Assembly: GCF_019263595.1 (NCBI RefSeq)
Contig: NZ_JADQDD010000028.1
Coordinates: 1 to 33,652, forward strand
Length of the DNA stretch: 33,652 bases
Source: Pseudonocardia sp. KRD291
Lineage (GTDB): Bacteria > Actinomycetota > Actinomycetes > Mycobacteriales > Pseudonocardiaceae
Direction of reading: 5' to 3'
The notes beneath the pieces were generated by a model. It was not told the origin of the DNA, ran no database searches, and was given only the letters and a program-made list of their open reading frames with translations. Position 1 is the stretch's first letter. Each line of letters opens with the position of its first letter. Positions 1-7,445 of the stretch are shown here, piece after piece. The position numbers were made by a program, and so were the translations under genes.

Positions 1-667
1 TCGCCGCGCGTTCGGTGGCCGCGGCCTCGTAGTCGGCCCGGCGGTCGCGGACGACGCGCGCCGGGGTGCCGACGGCGATCGCGTAGGCGGGCAGGTCGCC
101 GCGGGCGACGGCGTGCGCACCGAGCACCGAGCCCTGCCCGATCCGGGTGCCGCGCAGCACCGAGGTCTTGACCCCGAGCCAGCACTCCGGACCGATCCGC
201 ACCGGCGTCTTGGTGATGCCCTGGTCCTTGATCGGACGGTGCACGTCGGCGGTGACGTGGTCGAAGTCGGTGACGTAGACCCAGTCCGCGACCAGCGTCG
301 CCGCGCCGATCTCGACGTCGAGGTAGCAGTTGACGGTGTTGTCGCGGCCGAACACGACCTTGTCGCCGATCCGCATCGAGCCCTCGTGACAGCGCAGCGA
401 CGTGCCGTCGCCGATGTGCACCCAGCGCCCGATCTCCAGGCGGCCGAACCCGCGCCGGGCCTCGATCTGCACCCCGCGCCCGAGGAACACCATCCCGCGC
501 AGCACCACGTGCGGGTGGGTGATGCGCAGCTTCAGCAGCCGCCAGTACCGCAGCAGGTACCAGGGCGTGTACGCGCGGTTGCGCAGCACCCAGCGCAGCG
601 AGTCACGGCCGAACAGCCGGGCCTGCTCGGGGTCGCGGCCGCGCACCCGGTCCCACGTCGTGCTCAT
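1..667 (-). CDS. Hexapeptide-repeat (left-handed beta-helix) acyltransferase, 3' end cut by window edge
   Basis: The frame reads from ATG at 667 to the left edge without a stop, so the C-terminus is missing; 222 codons are visible. The N-terminal ~55 residues are basic and aromatic (RYWRLLKLRITHP). They are followed by turns typical of a left-handed beta-helix: IGRWVHIGDG, IGDKVVFGRDNTVN, IGAATLVADWVYV, IGPECWLGVKTSVLRGTRIG and GTPARVVRD. The aspartate/histidine-rich stretch VTDFDHVTADVHRPI sits where the CoA-transferase histidine lies in the maltose/galactoside acetyltransferase family. It should be a cytosolic acetyl- or acyltransferase acting on a sugar or lipid-linked glycan; the substrate cannot be read from sequence. 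It resembles M. tuberculosis Rv3034c, and other Rv303x-like genes lie downstream. A TAGGGT hexamer 8 nt ahead of the ATG suggests a leaderless transcript. Confidence 0.85.
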   Translation of the reverse strand, partial: MSTTWDRVRGRDPEQARLFGRDSLRWVLRNRAYTPWYLLRYWRLLKLRITHPHVVLRGMVFLGRGVQIEARRGFGRLEIGRWVHIGDGTSLRCHEGSMRIGDKVVFGRDNTVNCYLDVEIGAATLVADWVYVTDFDHVTADVHRPIKDQGITKTPVRIGPECWLGVKTSVLRGTRIGQGSVLGAHAVARGDLPAYAIAVGTPARVVRDRRADYEAAATERAA

Positions 668-675
668 GGCCGTCG

Positions 676-681
676 ACCCTA
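676..681 (-). promoter_or_regulatory. Probable -10 element (TAGGGT) of the acyltransferase gene
   Basis: On the minus strand TAGGGT ends 8 nt before the ATG at 667, and no purine-rich ribosome binding site lies between. This spacing fits a leaderless mRNA starting at or near the start codon. No -35 consensus is evident. Confidence 0.45.
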
Positions 682-721
682 TGGGGGTTGCCCGGCACCA
701 CCGACGGGTACCTGCTCCCCA

Positions 722-790
722 GACCGCGGCCGCCCCTGGGCCGCGGCAACCCGGCCACCCTGGACCGCGGCCACCCCAGGACCGCGGCCA
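722..790. repeat. Short direct repeats of GACCGCGGCC
   Basis: GACCGCGGCC occurs exactly at 722, 763 and 780, with a related GGCCGCGGC between. The repeats fill much of the 163-bp gap between the divergent acyltransferase and the small acidic-protein gene. Each contains the palindrome CCGCGG. They could be a regulatory array or simple GC-rich repetition; nothing decides between these. Confidence 0.4.
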
Positions 791-830
791 GGCAGCTCCG
801 CCGGGCGCGCCACGACACGGAGGCGATCAG

Positions 831-1058
831 ATGACCACACCCGACGCAGACCCGCGAGACCGCCCGGACGACGGCACCGACGTCGGGACCGGCGAGGTCA
901 CCGGCTCCGAGGCGGGCACCGTCCGCGACGACCGGGACAAGGACGGCAACCCGCGCCCGGCAGGCTCGTCGACCTCGTCCGGGGACTCCGGCGCGACCGA
1001 CCGCGCCGCCCGCGAGATGGACGCCGACGACGAGGACGAGCCGACCCGCAGCGAGTAG
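831..1058 (+). CDS. Small, highly acidic, probably disordered hypothetical protein (75 aa)
   Basis: ATG at 831 is preceded by a good ribosome binding site, GGAGG at 819-823, with 7 nt spacing, which decides the start. The 75-residue product is dominated by Asp, Glu, Gly, Thr, Ser and Arg, has no hydrophobic core, no cysteine and no membrane segment, and ends in DADDEDEPTRSE. It is probably intrinsically disordered. Small acidic proteins of this kind are common in actinobacteria and I cannot assign a function. It is divergent from the acyltransferase and convergent with ribokinase, from whose stop it is separated by only 17 bp. It could be over-predicted, but the ribosome binding site argues that it is real. 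Confidence 0.6.
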   Translation: MTTPDADPRDRPDDGTDVGTGEVTGSEAGTVRDDRDKDGNPRPAGSSTSSGDSGATDRAAREMDADDEDEPTRSE

Positions 1059-1075
1059 CGGCCCGGGCCCGGCGC

Positions 1076-2056
1076 TCAGGCCCGGAGCGCGGCCTCGATC
1101 GCCTCGGCTCGGGGCATCCCGGTCCGAGCGCCCTCGGAGGCGACCGACAGCGACGCCGCGGTCACCGCCGTCGCGGCGGCCTCGGCCAGCGAGCGGCCCG
1201 CGGCGAGCCCGGCGGCCAGCACGCCGTTGAACGTGTCCCCGGCGCCGGTGCTGTCGCGGACCCGCGCCACGCCGGCCGCGATCTCGTGCGTCGAGCCGTC
1301 CGGGTGGGCCAGCAGCGCACCGTCCCCGCCGAGGGTGACCACGACCGGCGCCCCGGTCCGCCCGGCCAGCGCGGTCGCCCGCGACGCGACGTCCCCGGCG
1401 TCCGGCTGCCCGGCGCCCGACCGACCGGCGTCCGACGGCGCGAGATCCGGCAGCCCGACGCGGCGGTGCAGCTCGGCCAGCTCGGAGCGGTTCGGCGTCA
1501 GCACCGGGCGGTCGTCGAGCAGCTCCAGCACGGCGGCGGTCACCGGTGCCGGGTTCAGCACGCACGTCAGGCCCGCCGCACCGGCCGCGCGGACGGCGGC
1601 GACGACCGCGCCGTCCGGGATCTCCGTGCTGACCAGCACGCACCCGATCCGATCCGGGGCCCCGTCGACGGCGGCGCGCACGGCCGCCGCGTCCACCCGG
1701 GCGTTCGCACCGGCCCCGACCGCGATCTGGTTCTCCCCCGCGTCGTCGGTGACGATCAGCGCCACCCCGGTCGGGACGCCGTCCAGGCGCGCGACCCCGC
1801 CGGTCCCGACGCCCTCGGCGCGCAGCTCGTCGACGGCACCGGTGCCCTCCGCGTCGTCGCCGACGGCGCCGAGGAGCTCCACCGTCGCGCCGGCCCGGGC
1901 CGCGGCCACCGCCGCGTTCGCGCCCTTGCCGCCGCCGTAGCGCGCCAGGTCCCCGCCGACGACCGTCTCCCCCGGCCCGGGCAGCCGCCGTGCCGCCACC
2001 ACCAGGTCCACGTTGACCGCCCCGACCACGACGACCGCGTTGCCGCTCCGCTGCAC
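1076..2056 (-). CDS. rbsK: Ribokinase (PfkB family)
   Basis: Cytosolic kinase that phosphorylates D-ribose to ribose-5-phosphate with ATP. Visible PfkB-family features are the N-terminal VVGAVNVDLVV strand, the GGGKGANAAVA substrate loop (residues 41-51), the LNPAP and LTPNRSE segments (~168-193), and the C-terminal signature STGAGDTFNG (~269-278), whose Asp274 is the expected catalytic base. At 326 residues it is slightly longer than E. coli RbsK; an Ala/Gly/Asp-rich insertion around 205-225 accounts for part of this. I chose GTG at 2056 because TACGAT lies 7 nt upstream, as in the leaderless genes of this window; GTG at 2077 would add seven residues. It is divergent from a nucleoside hydrolase whose product is ribose, so the pair forms a salvage route. 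Another PfkB sugar substrate cannot be fully excluded. Confidence 0.88.
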   Translation of the reverse strand: MQRSGNAVVVVGAVNVDLVVAARRLPGPGETVVGGDLARYGGGKGANAAVAAARAGATVELLGAVGDDAEGTGAVDELRAEGVGTGGVARLDGVPTGVALIVTDDAGENQIAVGAGANARVDAAAVRAAVDGAPDRIGCVLVSTEIPDGAVVAAVRAAGAAGLTCVLNPAPVTAAVLELLDDRPVLTPNRSELAELHRRVGLPDLAPSDAGRSGAGQPDAGDVASRATALAGRTGAPVVVTLGGDGALLAHPDGSTHEIAAGVARVRDSTGAGDTFNGVLAAGLAAGRSLAEAAATAVTAASLSVASEGARTGMPRAEAIEAALRA

Positions 2057-2063
2057 CCGGCCG

Positions 2064-2069
2064 ATCGTA
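2064..2069 (-). promoter_or_regulatory. Probable -10 element (TACGAT) of rbsK
   Basis: TACGAT on the minus strand ends 7 nt before GTG 2056 and supports leaderless initiation there. The upstream alternative GTG at 2077 would place this element inside the coding region. Confidence 0.45.
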
Positions 2070-2136
2070 GGGGCCACCGGCGCTGGGGCATGCTGGTCGG
2101 CGACAACGGATCACGACCGGAGCGGGAGGGGAGCGG

Positions 2137-3072
2137 GTGCCGACACCGCTGATCATCGACACCGACCCCGGGGTGGACGACGCGGTCGCGCTGGTGCTCG
2201 CGCTGCGCAGCCCCGAGGTCGACGTGCGCGCCGTCGTCGCGGCGTTCGGCAACGTCGGGCGCGAGCAGACGCTGCTCAACGCCCGCAGGCTGCTCGCGCT
2301 GACCGGGCGCGCGGACGTCCCGGTGGCCGCGGGCGCGGACCGCCCGCTGGTGCACGAGGGCCCGGTGCGGGCAGGCCACGTGCACGGCGTGGACGGCCTG
2401 GGCGGTCGCTCGGACGCGCTGCCCGGCCTGGCACCGCTGGACCCGCGGGCCGGCGTCGACCTGATGGCCGACGTGCTGCGTTCCGCCGGCGAGCCGGTCA
2501 CGATCGCCTCGATCGGACCGCTCACCGACACCGCGCTGCTGCTGGCCACGCACCCGGAGCTGGTCGAGCGGATCAGCCGGGTCGTCGTCATGGGCGGAGC
2601 GCTGGGCGTCGGCAACATCACCGGGGCGGCCGAGTTCAACGTGCACATCGACCCGGAGGCCGCGCACCGCGTGCTCACCCAGGCACAGGTGCCGGTGACG
2701 CTGGTGCCGCTGGACCTGACGCTGCGCTGCATGGTCGGCACGCCGTGGCTGGCGCGCCTGGCCGCGGCCGACCCGGTCTGCACCGAGCTGGCCGCGATGA
2801 TCGAGCCCTACCACGCGTTCTACCGGGCCGACCACGGCCGCGACGCCGTCGCGATGCACGACGCGCTGGCGCTGCTGGAGTGCGTCGCGCCCGGGTCGCT
2901 GCGCTGCACGCCGCTGCCGGTGCAGGTGGCCTGCGAGCTCGGCCCGGCCCGCGGCGCCACCGTCGCCGACCACCGGCCGGACGCGGACGGCCCGCGGGTC
3001 GAGGTGGCGCTCGACGCGGACGTCCCGGCCGTCCTGGACGCCGTCCTGTCCCGCCTGCTGTCGCACCCGTGA
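2137..3072 (+). CDS. Inosine-uridine-preferring nucleoside hydrolase family protein
   Basis: Cytosolic N-ribohydrolase that cleaves a ribonucleoside to free base and ribose. The family's calcium-binding signature DTDPGVDD is at residues 8-15. Further family elements are VVVMGGAL (about residue 155), EFNVHIDPEAA (the conserved Asn and second Asp region) and the C-terminal MHDALALLE, which holds the conserved HD pair. The length, 311 residues, is normal. GTG at 2137 follows a strong purine tract (GGGAGGGGAGCGG). The gene is divergent from ribokinase across about 80 bp, which suggests coordinated control: ribose released here would be captured as ribose-5-phosphate. Base specificity cannot be read from sequence. 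Confidence 0.9.
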   Translation: MPTPLIIDTDPGVDDAVALVLALRSPEVDVRAVVAAFGNVGREQTLLNARRLLALTGRADVPVAAGADRPLVHEGPVRAGHVHGVDGLGGRSDALPGLAPLDPRAGVDLMADVLRSAGEPVTIASIGPLTDTALLLATHPELVERISRVVVMGGALGVGNITGAAEFNVHIDPEAAHRVLTQAQVPVTLVPLDLTLRCMVGTPWLARLAAADPVCTELAAMIEPYHAFYRADHGRDAVAMHDALALLECVAPGSLRCTPLPVQVACELGPARGATVADHRPDADGPRVEVALDADVPAVLDAVLSRLLSHP

Positions 3073-3074
3073 GG

Positions 3075-3102
3075 GGAGGTCGCCGCTCCGGCGGCGACCT
3101 CC
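3075..3102. terminator. Bidirectional hairpin between the nucleoside hydrolase and the LuxR-type regulator
   Basis: GGAGGTCGCCGC (3075-3086) pairs perfectly with GCGGCGACCTCC (3091-3102) around a TCCG tetraloop. It fills the 38-bp gap between two convergent genes. There is no T-tract on either side, which is usual for high-GC actinobacterial terminators. Confidence 0.7.
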
Positions 3103-3110
3103 GCGAGCAG

Positions 3111-3779
3111 TCAGGCGAGACCGTGCTCGATCGCGTAGCGGACCAGCGCGCCGCGGCCGGGGACGCCGAACTTGCGCAGCAGCCGCTGGACGTGGTTCTC
3201 CACGGTGCGCGGCGAGAGCACCAGGCGTCCCGCGATCTGACGGGCGGTGAGCCCCTCCACCACCAGGCGCAGCACGTCGGACTCGCGCGGGCTCAACGGC
3301 GGCGCGCTCGCCACGGCGGGGCCTGCGACGGCGTCGAGCACCACCCCGGCCAGGCCCGGGCTGAACGCCGGGCGGCCGTCGGCGACGGCGGCGACGATGC
3401 CGGCCATCGTCGTCTCGTCCGCCCCGACCGCGTAGCCGGTGGCGCCGGCGCGCACGGCGTCGAGGACGGTCGAGTGCTCGGCCGCGGCCGACGAGGCCAC
3501 GATCGGCACCTCGGGCGAGCGGGTCACCAGGGTCGCGATGGCGACCACGCCCGCGTCGCGTCCGGCGTCCAGGTCGATTATGATCATTTGGGGCCGGTGC
3601 CGGGCGACGGAGGCGGCCAGGCCGGTCGCCTCCGGGGTGTCGAGCACCCGGACCGTCGACGGCACGGGCGGGCGTCCGACGACGACGACGGCGATGGCGG
3701 CGATGGACTGGTCGTGCTCCACCGTGCCGATTCCCCCGCCGTGTCCGTTTCCCGCCAAAGCCGACGGATCAACCAGCAT
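3111..3779 (-). CDS. LuxR/NarL-type regulator with a degenerate receiver domain
   Basis: 222 residues. The C-terminal ~65 residues are a standard LuxR helix-turn-helix (LSPRESDVLRLVVEG ... LSPRTVENHVQRLLRKFGV), so DNA binding is expected. The N-terminal domain has receiver spacing, with IIIDLD carrying a possible phosphoacceptor at Asp69. The acidic pair that binds magnesium is replaced (VVVVGRP where paralogues have VVDDH), and the conserved lysine after GATGY is replaced (GYAVGAD instead of GYLVKS). Canonical phosphorylation is therefore doubtful, and it may act as an orphan or atypical regulator. ATG at 3779 was chosen as the first start that keeps the receiver; the site before it (GGTGG, 1 nt away) is poor, so the start is uncertain. 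It lies 71 bp after the MacR-like gene on the same strand and may be an amplified paralogue. Confidence 0.8.
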   Translation of the reverse strand: MLVDPSALAGNGHGGGIGTVEHDQSIAAIAVVVVGRPPVPSTVRVLDTPEATGLAASVARHRPQMIIIDLDAGRDAGVVAIATLVTRSPEVPIVASSAAAEHSTVLDAVRAGATGYAVGADETTMAGIVAAVADGRPAFSPGLAGVVLDAVAGPAVASAPPLSPRESDVLRLVVEGLTARQIAGRLVLSPRTVENHVQRLLRKFGVPGRGALVRYAIEHGLA

Positions 3780-3850
3780 GCCACCGATCGGCGGTAATCG
3801 CTTTCGCAGACGCGCCGTCGTGGCTCGGAGGGTGCCGGCGGGTCCCGCCG

Positions 3851-4522
3851 TCAGTCGTCGTCGGCGAGGCCCTGCTCGATCGCGTACCGGACGAGCTGGG
3901 ACCGGTTGTGCAGCTGCAGCTTGCGCAGCGTGTTCTGGATGTGGCTCTCGACGGTGCGGTGCGAGACGACCAGCCGCTCGCCGATCTGCTTCGCGGTCAG
4001 GCCCTTGGCCACCAGCCGCAGCACCTCGGTCTCGCGCTCGGTCAGCGCGGGCACGGCGGGTTCCCCCTGCGGGCGGGCGGGGGCGTCGGCCATCCGCCGG
4101 AACTCCCCCAGCACCAGCCCGGCCAGCCCCGGGGTGAACACCGCGACGCCGCGGGCGGTGCGCCGCACGGCGTCGAGCAGCTCGTCCACCCCGGCCGACT
4201 TCACCAGGTAGCCGGTGGCGCCCGCCTTCACCGCCTCCAGCACGTCGGCGTGCTCGCCGCTCGCCGACAGGACCAGGATCCGGGTGTCCGGGAGCCGGCC
4301 CATGATCTCGCCGATCGCGTCCACCCCGGACGTCGCGCCCAGGTTGAGGTCCATCAGCACGACGTCCGGGCGCACGGCGGACGCGATCCGGACGGCGGCC
4401 GGGCCGTCCGGTGCGGTGGCCACGACCTCGCAGCCCCGGTCGGTGAGGTCGCGGGCGACGCCCTCGCGCCATATCGGGTGGTCGTCGACCACCATCACCC
4501 GCACCGCCTGCTCGTCCGCCAT
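3851..4522 (-). CDS. MacR-like LuxR/NarL-family response regulator
   Basis: 223-residue response regulator with an intact receiver: acidic pair Asp13-Asp14 in VVDDHPIWREG, phosphoacceptor Asp58 in VVLMDLNLG, the Ser in VLSASG, and Lys108 in GYLVKSAG. The C-terminal ~65 residues are a LuxR HTH (LTERETEVLRLVAKGLTAKQIG ... SHRTVESHIQNTL). ATG at 4522 is preceded by AGGGAAGGGG at good spacing. A longer in-frame start at 4579 would run into the kinase gene. It begins 37 bp after the kinase stop and should form a cognate pair with it. The arrangement resembles MacR-MacS of Streptomyces, linked in that genus to morphogenesis and antibiotic production. Target genes here are unknown. Confidence 0.9.
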   Translation of the reverse strand: MADEQAVRVMVVDDHPIWREGVARDLTDRGCEVVATAPDGPAAVRIASAVRPDVVLMDLNLGATSGVDAIGEIMGRLPDTRILVLSASGEHADVLEAVKAGATGYLVKSAGVDELLDAVRRTARGVAVFTPGLAGLVLGEFRRMADAPARPQGEPAVPALTERETEVLRLVAKGLTAKQIGERLVVSHRTVESHIQNTLRKLQLHNRSQLVRYAIEQGLADDD

Positions 4523-4559
4523 CGCGACGTCCCCTTCCCTCGACGGCCGGCCCGCGCCG

Positions 4560-5768
4560 TCAGCGGCGCCGGATCTCACCGGGGCGGGCGCCGTCCGTCC
4601 GGGCCACCCGCAGCACCCATTCGGTCCCGCGGTCCGGACCCGTGTCCAGGGTCAGCGTGCCACCCAGCTGCTCGACCCGGCCGCGGATCGAGCGCGCCAC
4701 GCCGAGGCGGCCCTCCGCCTCCGCCTCGGCCAGCCGGCCCTCCGGGATGCCGGGGCCGTCGTCGCGCACGCTCACCTCCAGCGCGTCGCCCAGCTCCTCG
4801 ACCAGGACCCAGGCCCGGGCGTCCGGTCCGGCGTGTACCACGACGTTGGCCAGTGCCGCCCGCACGGCGGCCTCGATCTCGTCGACGGTCGGTGCGGCGA
4901 GCTCGAGGGCGTGCGCCGGGGCGGAGACAGTGACCCGTGGCGAGGACAGCGTGCGCAGCGCGGCACCGAGGTCGCGGCGCCCGGATGCGTCGGAGTTGCC
5001 GGCACCGCCGGTGAGCAGCGTGCGCAGCGCGACCTCCTGCTCCCCGGCCAGCGTGCCCAGCTCGGCCGCCCCGCCGCCGATCTCCGAGCCGCGGCGCTGC
5101 ACGTGCGCCAGTACCTGCAGGACGCCGTCGTGGATGGAGCGGGTGAGGCGCTCGCGTTCGGCGTCGGCGGCCTGCTCGGCGGCCAGGCGGCGCAGCCGGG
5201 CGGCGGTGCGGGTCAGCACCCGGGAGGCGAACCCGACGGTCAGCCCGGCCAGCACCAGCAGCTCGACGTCGCCGAGCTCGAGCACCCCGAAACGCTGCTT
5301 GGACAGCACCAGCGCCGCCGAGATCACCAGTGCCGCGGCCACGCCGCCGCGCACCCGGTAGGCGACCGCACAGGCCAGCACCGAGCCGGACGTCCAGATC
5401 GAGCCCATCCCCGGCTGGCCGAGGTCGAGCGCCGCGTCGGTGACGATCAGCGGTGTGGTCGCCATCGCCGCGCAGGACGCCACCAGGTCGGCCAGCGCCA
5501 GCCGTCCACGACGGTCCGGCGCGCCGGGCAGGCCCCCGAGGTAGCCCCAGGACGTCACCCCGGTCCAGACGGTCATCGCGGCCAGCACCGCGGCGGCGCC
5601 GACCATCGAGGTGTAGCCGGGGAGGTGGTAGAGCGTCACCGCGATGACGGTGACCAGGGTCAGCACCCGGTAGGCGATGATGCCGCGCCAGAACGGCTCC
5701 AGCGGATGCTCCACGTCGTCGAGTGTGACGCGGGTCATCGCGCTGCGGAGCCGTTCCGCCGAAGTCAT
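4560..5768 (-). CDS. MacS-like sensor histidine kinase, membrane-bound, HisKA_3 type
   Basis: 402-residue kinase. The N-terminal ~185 residues contain several hydrophobic segments (around 30-50, 55-75, 92-110, 125-155 and 168-182), so the sensor is membrane-embedded without a large extracellular domain, as in MacS-type kinases. The phosphoacceptor motif is ERERLTRSIHDGVLQVLAH, with His213. The ATPase domain shows AALANVVVHAG (N box) and VRDDGPGIPEG (G box). The start ATG overlaps the stop of the upstream methyltransferase gene as ATGA, implying translational coupling and making 5768 preferable to the internal ATG at 5738. It should phosphorylate the response regulator immediately downstream. 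The signal is unknown. The MacS assignment is from remembered similarity of the N-terminal region and is moderately certain. Confidence 0.88.
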   Translation of the reverse strand: MTSAERLRSAMTRVTLDDVEHPLEPFWRGIIAYRVLTLVTVIAVTLYHLPGYTSMVGAAAVLAAMTVWTGVTSWGYLGGLPGAPDRRGRLALADLVASCAAMATTPLIVTDAALDLGQPGMGSIWTSGSVLACAVAYRVRGGVAAALVISAALVLSKQRFGVLELGDVELLVLAGLTVGFASRVLTRTAARLRRLAAEQAADAERERLTRSIHDGVLQVLAHVQRRGSEIGGGAAELGTLAGEQEVALRTLLTGGAGNSDASGRRDLGAALRTLSSPRVTVSAPAHALELAAPTVDEIEAAVRAALANVVVHAGPDARAWVLVEELGDALEVSVRDDGPGIPEGRLAEAEAEGRLGVARSIRGRVEQLGGTLTLDTGPDRGTEWVLRVARTDGARPGEIRRR

Positions 5769-6721
5769 CGCGGCTTCGTCCCGGTGACCAGAGCGTTGTA
5801 GAACCAGGAGCGCGGGACCACCCGGGACAGCAGGTGCTCGTCCACCCAGGACAGCCGCCGCCAGCCGTGGAAGGCGAACATCGCCCAGTTCCAGCCGAGC
5901 CGCCCGGGCGGGACGGCGGCCTCGAACGTGCGCACCGGCCAGCCCAGCATCGCGGCGCTGAACTCCTCGGTCGCCACGCGGACGTCGTTCGCGCCGGCGC
6001 GGCGTGCGGTGCCCTCGAGCTCGTCCGGGTCGAACGTGTGGATGTCGACGACCGACTCCAGCGCCGCCGCGCGCGAGGACTCGTCGAGCTCGTGCTGCGG
6101 GCGCCGCCAGCCGGTCAGTCCCGGCAGCTTCGTGACGGCGGTGGTCGCCTTCCAGGTCCACTGCCCGAGCGTGCGGGCGTAGGCGTCACCGACGGTCGTC
6201 GGCTCGCCGGCGAACACGAACCGCCCGCCCGGCTCGAGCACCCGGAGCACCTCGCGCAGCGCGGCCTCGACGTCCGGGATGTGGTGCAGCACGGCGTGCC
6301 CGACGACCAGGTCGAAGCTGTCGTCGGGATAGGGGATCCGCTCGGCGTCGGCGACCTTGCCCTCGACGTCGAGGCCCAGGTGGGCGGCGTTGCGCAGCGC
6401 CGCCTCGACCATGCCCGGGGACAGGTCGGTCACCGCCCCGCGGTCGGCCACCCCGGCCTGCATGAGGTTGAGCAGGAAGAACCCGGTGCCGCTGCCGAGC
6501 TCCAGTGCCCGCAGGTACGGGCGGCCGTCCCACGGTGCGGCCAGGCGGAACCGTCCGGCGGCGTAGTCGATGCAGCGCTCGTCGTAGCTGATCGACCACT
6601 TCTCGTCGTAGGTCCCGGCCTCCCAGTCGTGGTAGAGCACGTTGGCGAGCTTCGGATCACCCCAGGCGGCCTCGACCTGCTCCTCGGTCGCGTGCGGGGT
6701 GGGGGCCGGGTCCGTACTCAT
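5765..6721 (-). CDS. Class I SAM-dependent methyltransferase (Rv3038c-like)
   Basis: 318-residue Rossmann-fold methyltransferase. The SAM-binding motif I is LELGSGTGFF (residues 74-82), followed by VTDLSPGMVEAA (motif II region), VADAERIPYPDDSFDLVVG (motif III/IV, 123-141) and HAVLHHIPDVEAALREV. The C-terminal third (WPVRTFEAAVPPGRLGWNWAMFAFHGWRRLSW) is aromatic-rich and may bind a hydrophobic substrate or the membrane surface. ATG at 6721 is the first start matching the family N-terminus; GATGCT 7 nt upstream is a weak candidate -10. The gene overlaps the kinase gene by ATGA. In M. tuberculosis a similar methyltransferase precedes echA17 near an ABC ATPase, matching the partners found here. 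The substrate is unknown. Confidence 0.85.
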   Translation of the reverse strand: MSTDPAPTPHATEEQVEAAWGDPKLANVLYHDWEAGTYDEKWSISYDERCIDYAAGRFRLAAPWDGRPYLRALELGSGTGFFLLNLMQAGVADRGAVTDLSPGMVEAALRNAAHLGLDVEGKVADAERIPYPDDSFDLVVGHAVLHHIPDVEAALREVLRVLEPGGRFVFAGEPTTVGDAYARTLGQWTWKATTAVTKLPGLTGWRRPQHELDESSRAAALESVVDIHTFDPDELEGTARRAGANDVRVATEEFSAAMLGWPVRTFEAAVPPGRLGWNWAMFAFHGWRRLSWVDEHLLSRVVPRSWFYNALVTGTKPR

Positions 6722-6786
6722 GGGTAGGAGCATCGCAGAGGCTCCGACCGGGCAGAACTCTCGGACCCCTCCGTCAAGGTGGGACC

Positions 6787-7407
6787 ATGAGCGCCATGAC
6801 GGACCAGGTGAGTGAGCCGCACCAGCTCGCACGACCGGCCGACGGCTGGACGGTCGATGACCTCGACCGTTGGCCGGAGTCGCACGAGCGCTTCGAACTG
6901 ACCGACGGAGCGCTCACGATGTCGCCCTCACCCTCCAGCCTGCATCAGTCGGTGTCCGGGTTGCTCTTCGCCCGACTCGATGCCACCTCACCTCCAGACC
7001 TCGCGGTGACTCAGGCGGTCGAGATCCGTTTCGGGCGCAACCTCACCCGGATCCCCGATCTTCTGGTGGTGCGGTCCCAGGAGCCCGAGCGGCACTTCTT
7101 CGCGCCGTTCGAGGTGGTGCTCGCCGTCGAGATCGAGTCGCCCGGCTCGCACGTGGAGGACCGAGTGGTCAAACCCGCGATCTACGCCTCGCACGGCATC
7201 CCGTCCTTCTGGCGGATCGAGCTCGGCCCGATCCGGGCCCGTCGCTACGGACCGGACGGCGCGGGCGGGTACCGGGAGCTGGACTGCCCGGTCGAGCGGC
7301 TGGTGGCCGACGTCCCGTTCCCGGTGGACCTGCCGCTCGTGGATCTACTCCCTGGGTGGTCCCGTCGAGGTGTCGGACCCCGACACGGCGACGGCCCGGT
7401 CGGATAG
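6787..7407 (+). CDS. Uma2-family (DUF820) PD-(D/E)XK nuclease-like protein
   Basis: 206 residues with the Uma2 layout: FELTDGALTMSP (residues 36-47), RIPDLLVV with Asp91, VLAVEIESPGS with Glu115/Glu117, and DRVVKPAIYASHGIPSFW with Lys129. These match the PD-(D/E)XK core, so a nuclease fold is likely; activity and role are not established for most members. The family is abundant in actinobacteria and cyanobacteria, often in many copies and commonly mobile. ATG at 6787 is preceded by AAGGTGGG. It is divergent from the methyltransferase and convergent with echA, so it interrupts what is a contiguous mycobacterial-like block. No partner gene is adjacent. Confidence 0.88.
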   Translation: MSAMTDQVSEPHQLARPADGWTVDDLDRWPESHERFELTDGALTMSPSPSSLHQSVSGLLFARLDATSPPDLAVTQAVEIRFGRNLTRIPDLLVVRSQEPERHFFAPFEVVLAVEIESPGSHVEDRVVKPAIYASHGIPSFWRIELGPIRARRYGPDGAGGYRELDCPVERLVADVPFPVDLPLVDLLPGWSRRGVGPRHGDGPVG

Positions 7408-7432
7408 CCGCTCGCGACATCCGACCGGGCCG
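7392..7432. terminator. Bidirectional hairpin between the Uma2 gene and echA
   Basis: CGGCCCGGTCGGAT (7392-7405) pairs perfectly with ATCCGACCGGGCCG (7419-7432) around a 13-nt loop. The left arm overlaps the end of the Uma2 coding sequence and the stop codon runs into the loop. There is no T-tract. Confidence 0.7.
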
Positions 7433-7445
7433 GTGGTGATGTTCC

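Noticed and set aside
722-795. GACCGCGGCC repeats considered as a CRISPR-like array
   Set aside because: The units are only 10 bp with irregular spacing and three exact copies; there are no spacers of constant length and no cas genes.
113-2152. Long open plus-strand frame across the acyltransferase and ribokinase
   Set aside because: It is antisense to two clear genes, its composition is Arg/Pro/Ala-biased and it has no recognisable domain; a typical high-GC shadow frame.
6787-7407. Uma2-family gene considered as a transposon or restriction component
   Set aside because: There are no terminal repeats, transposase or methylase nearby; it is a common stand-alone family in actinobacteria.
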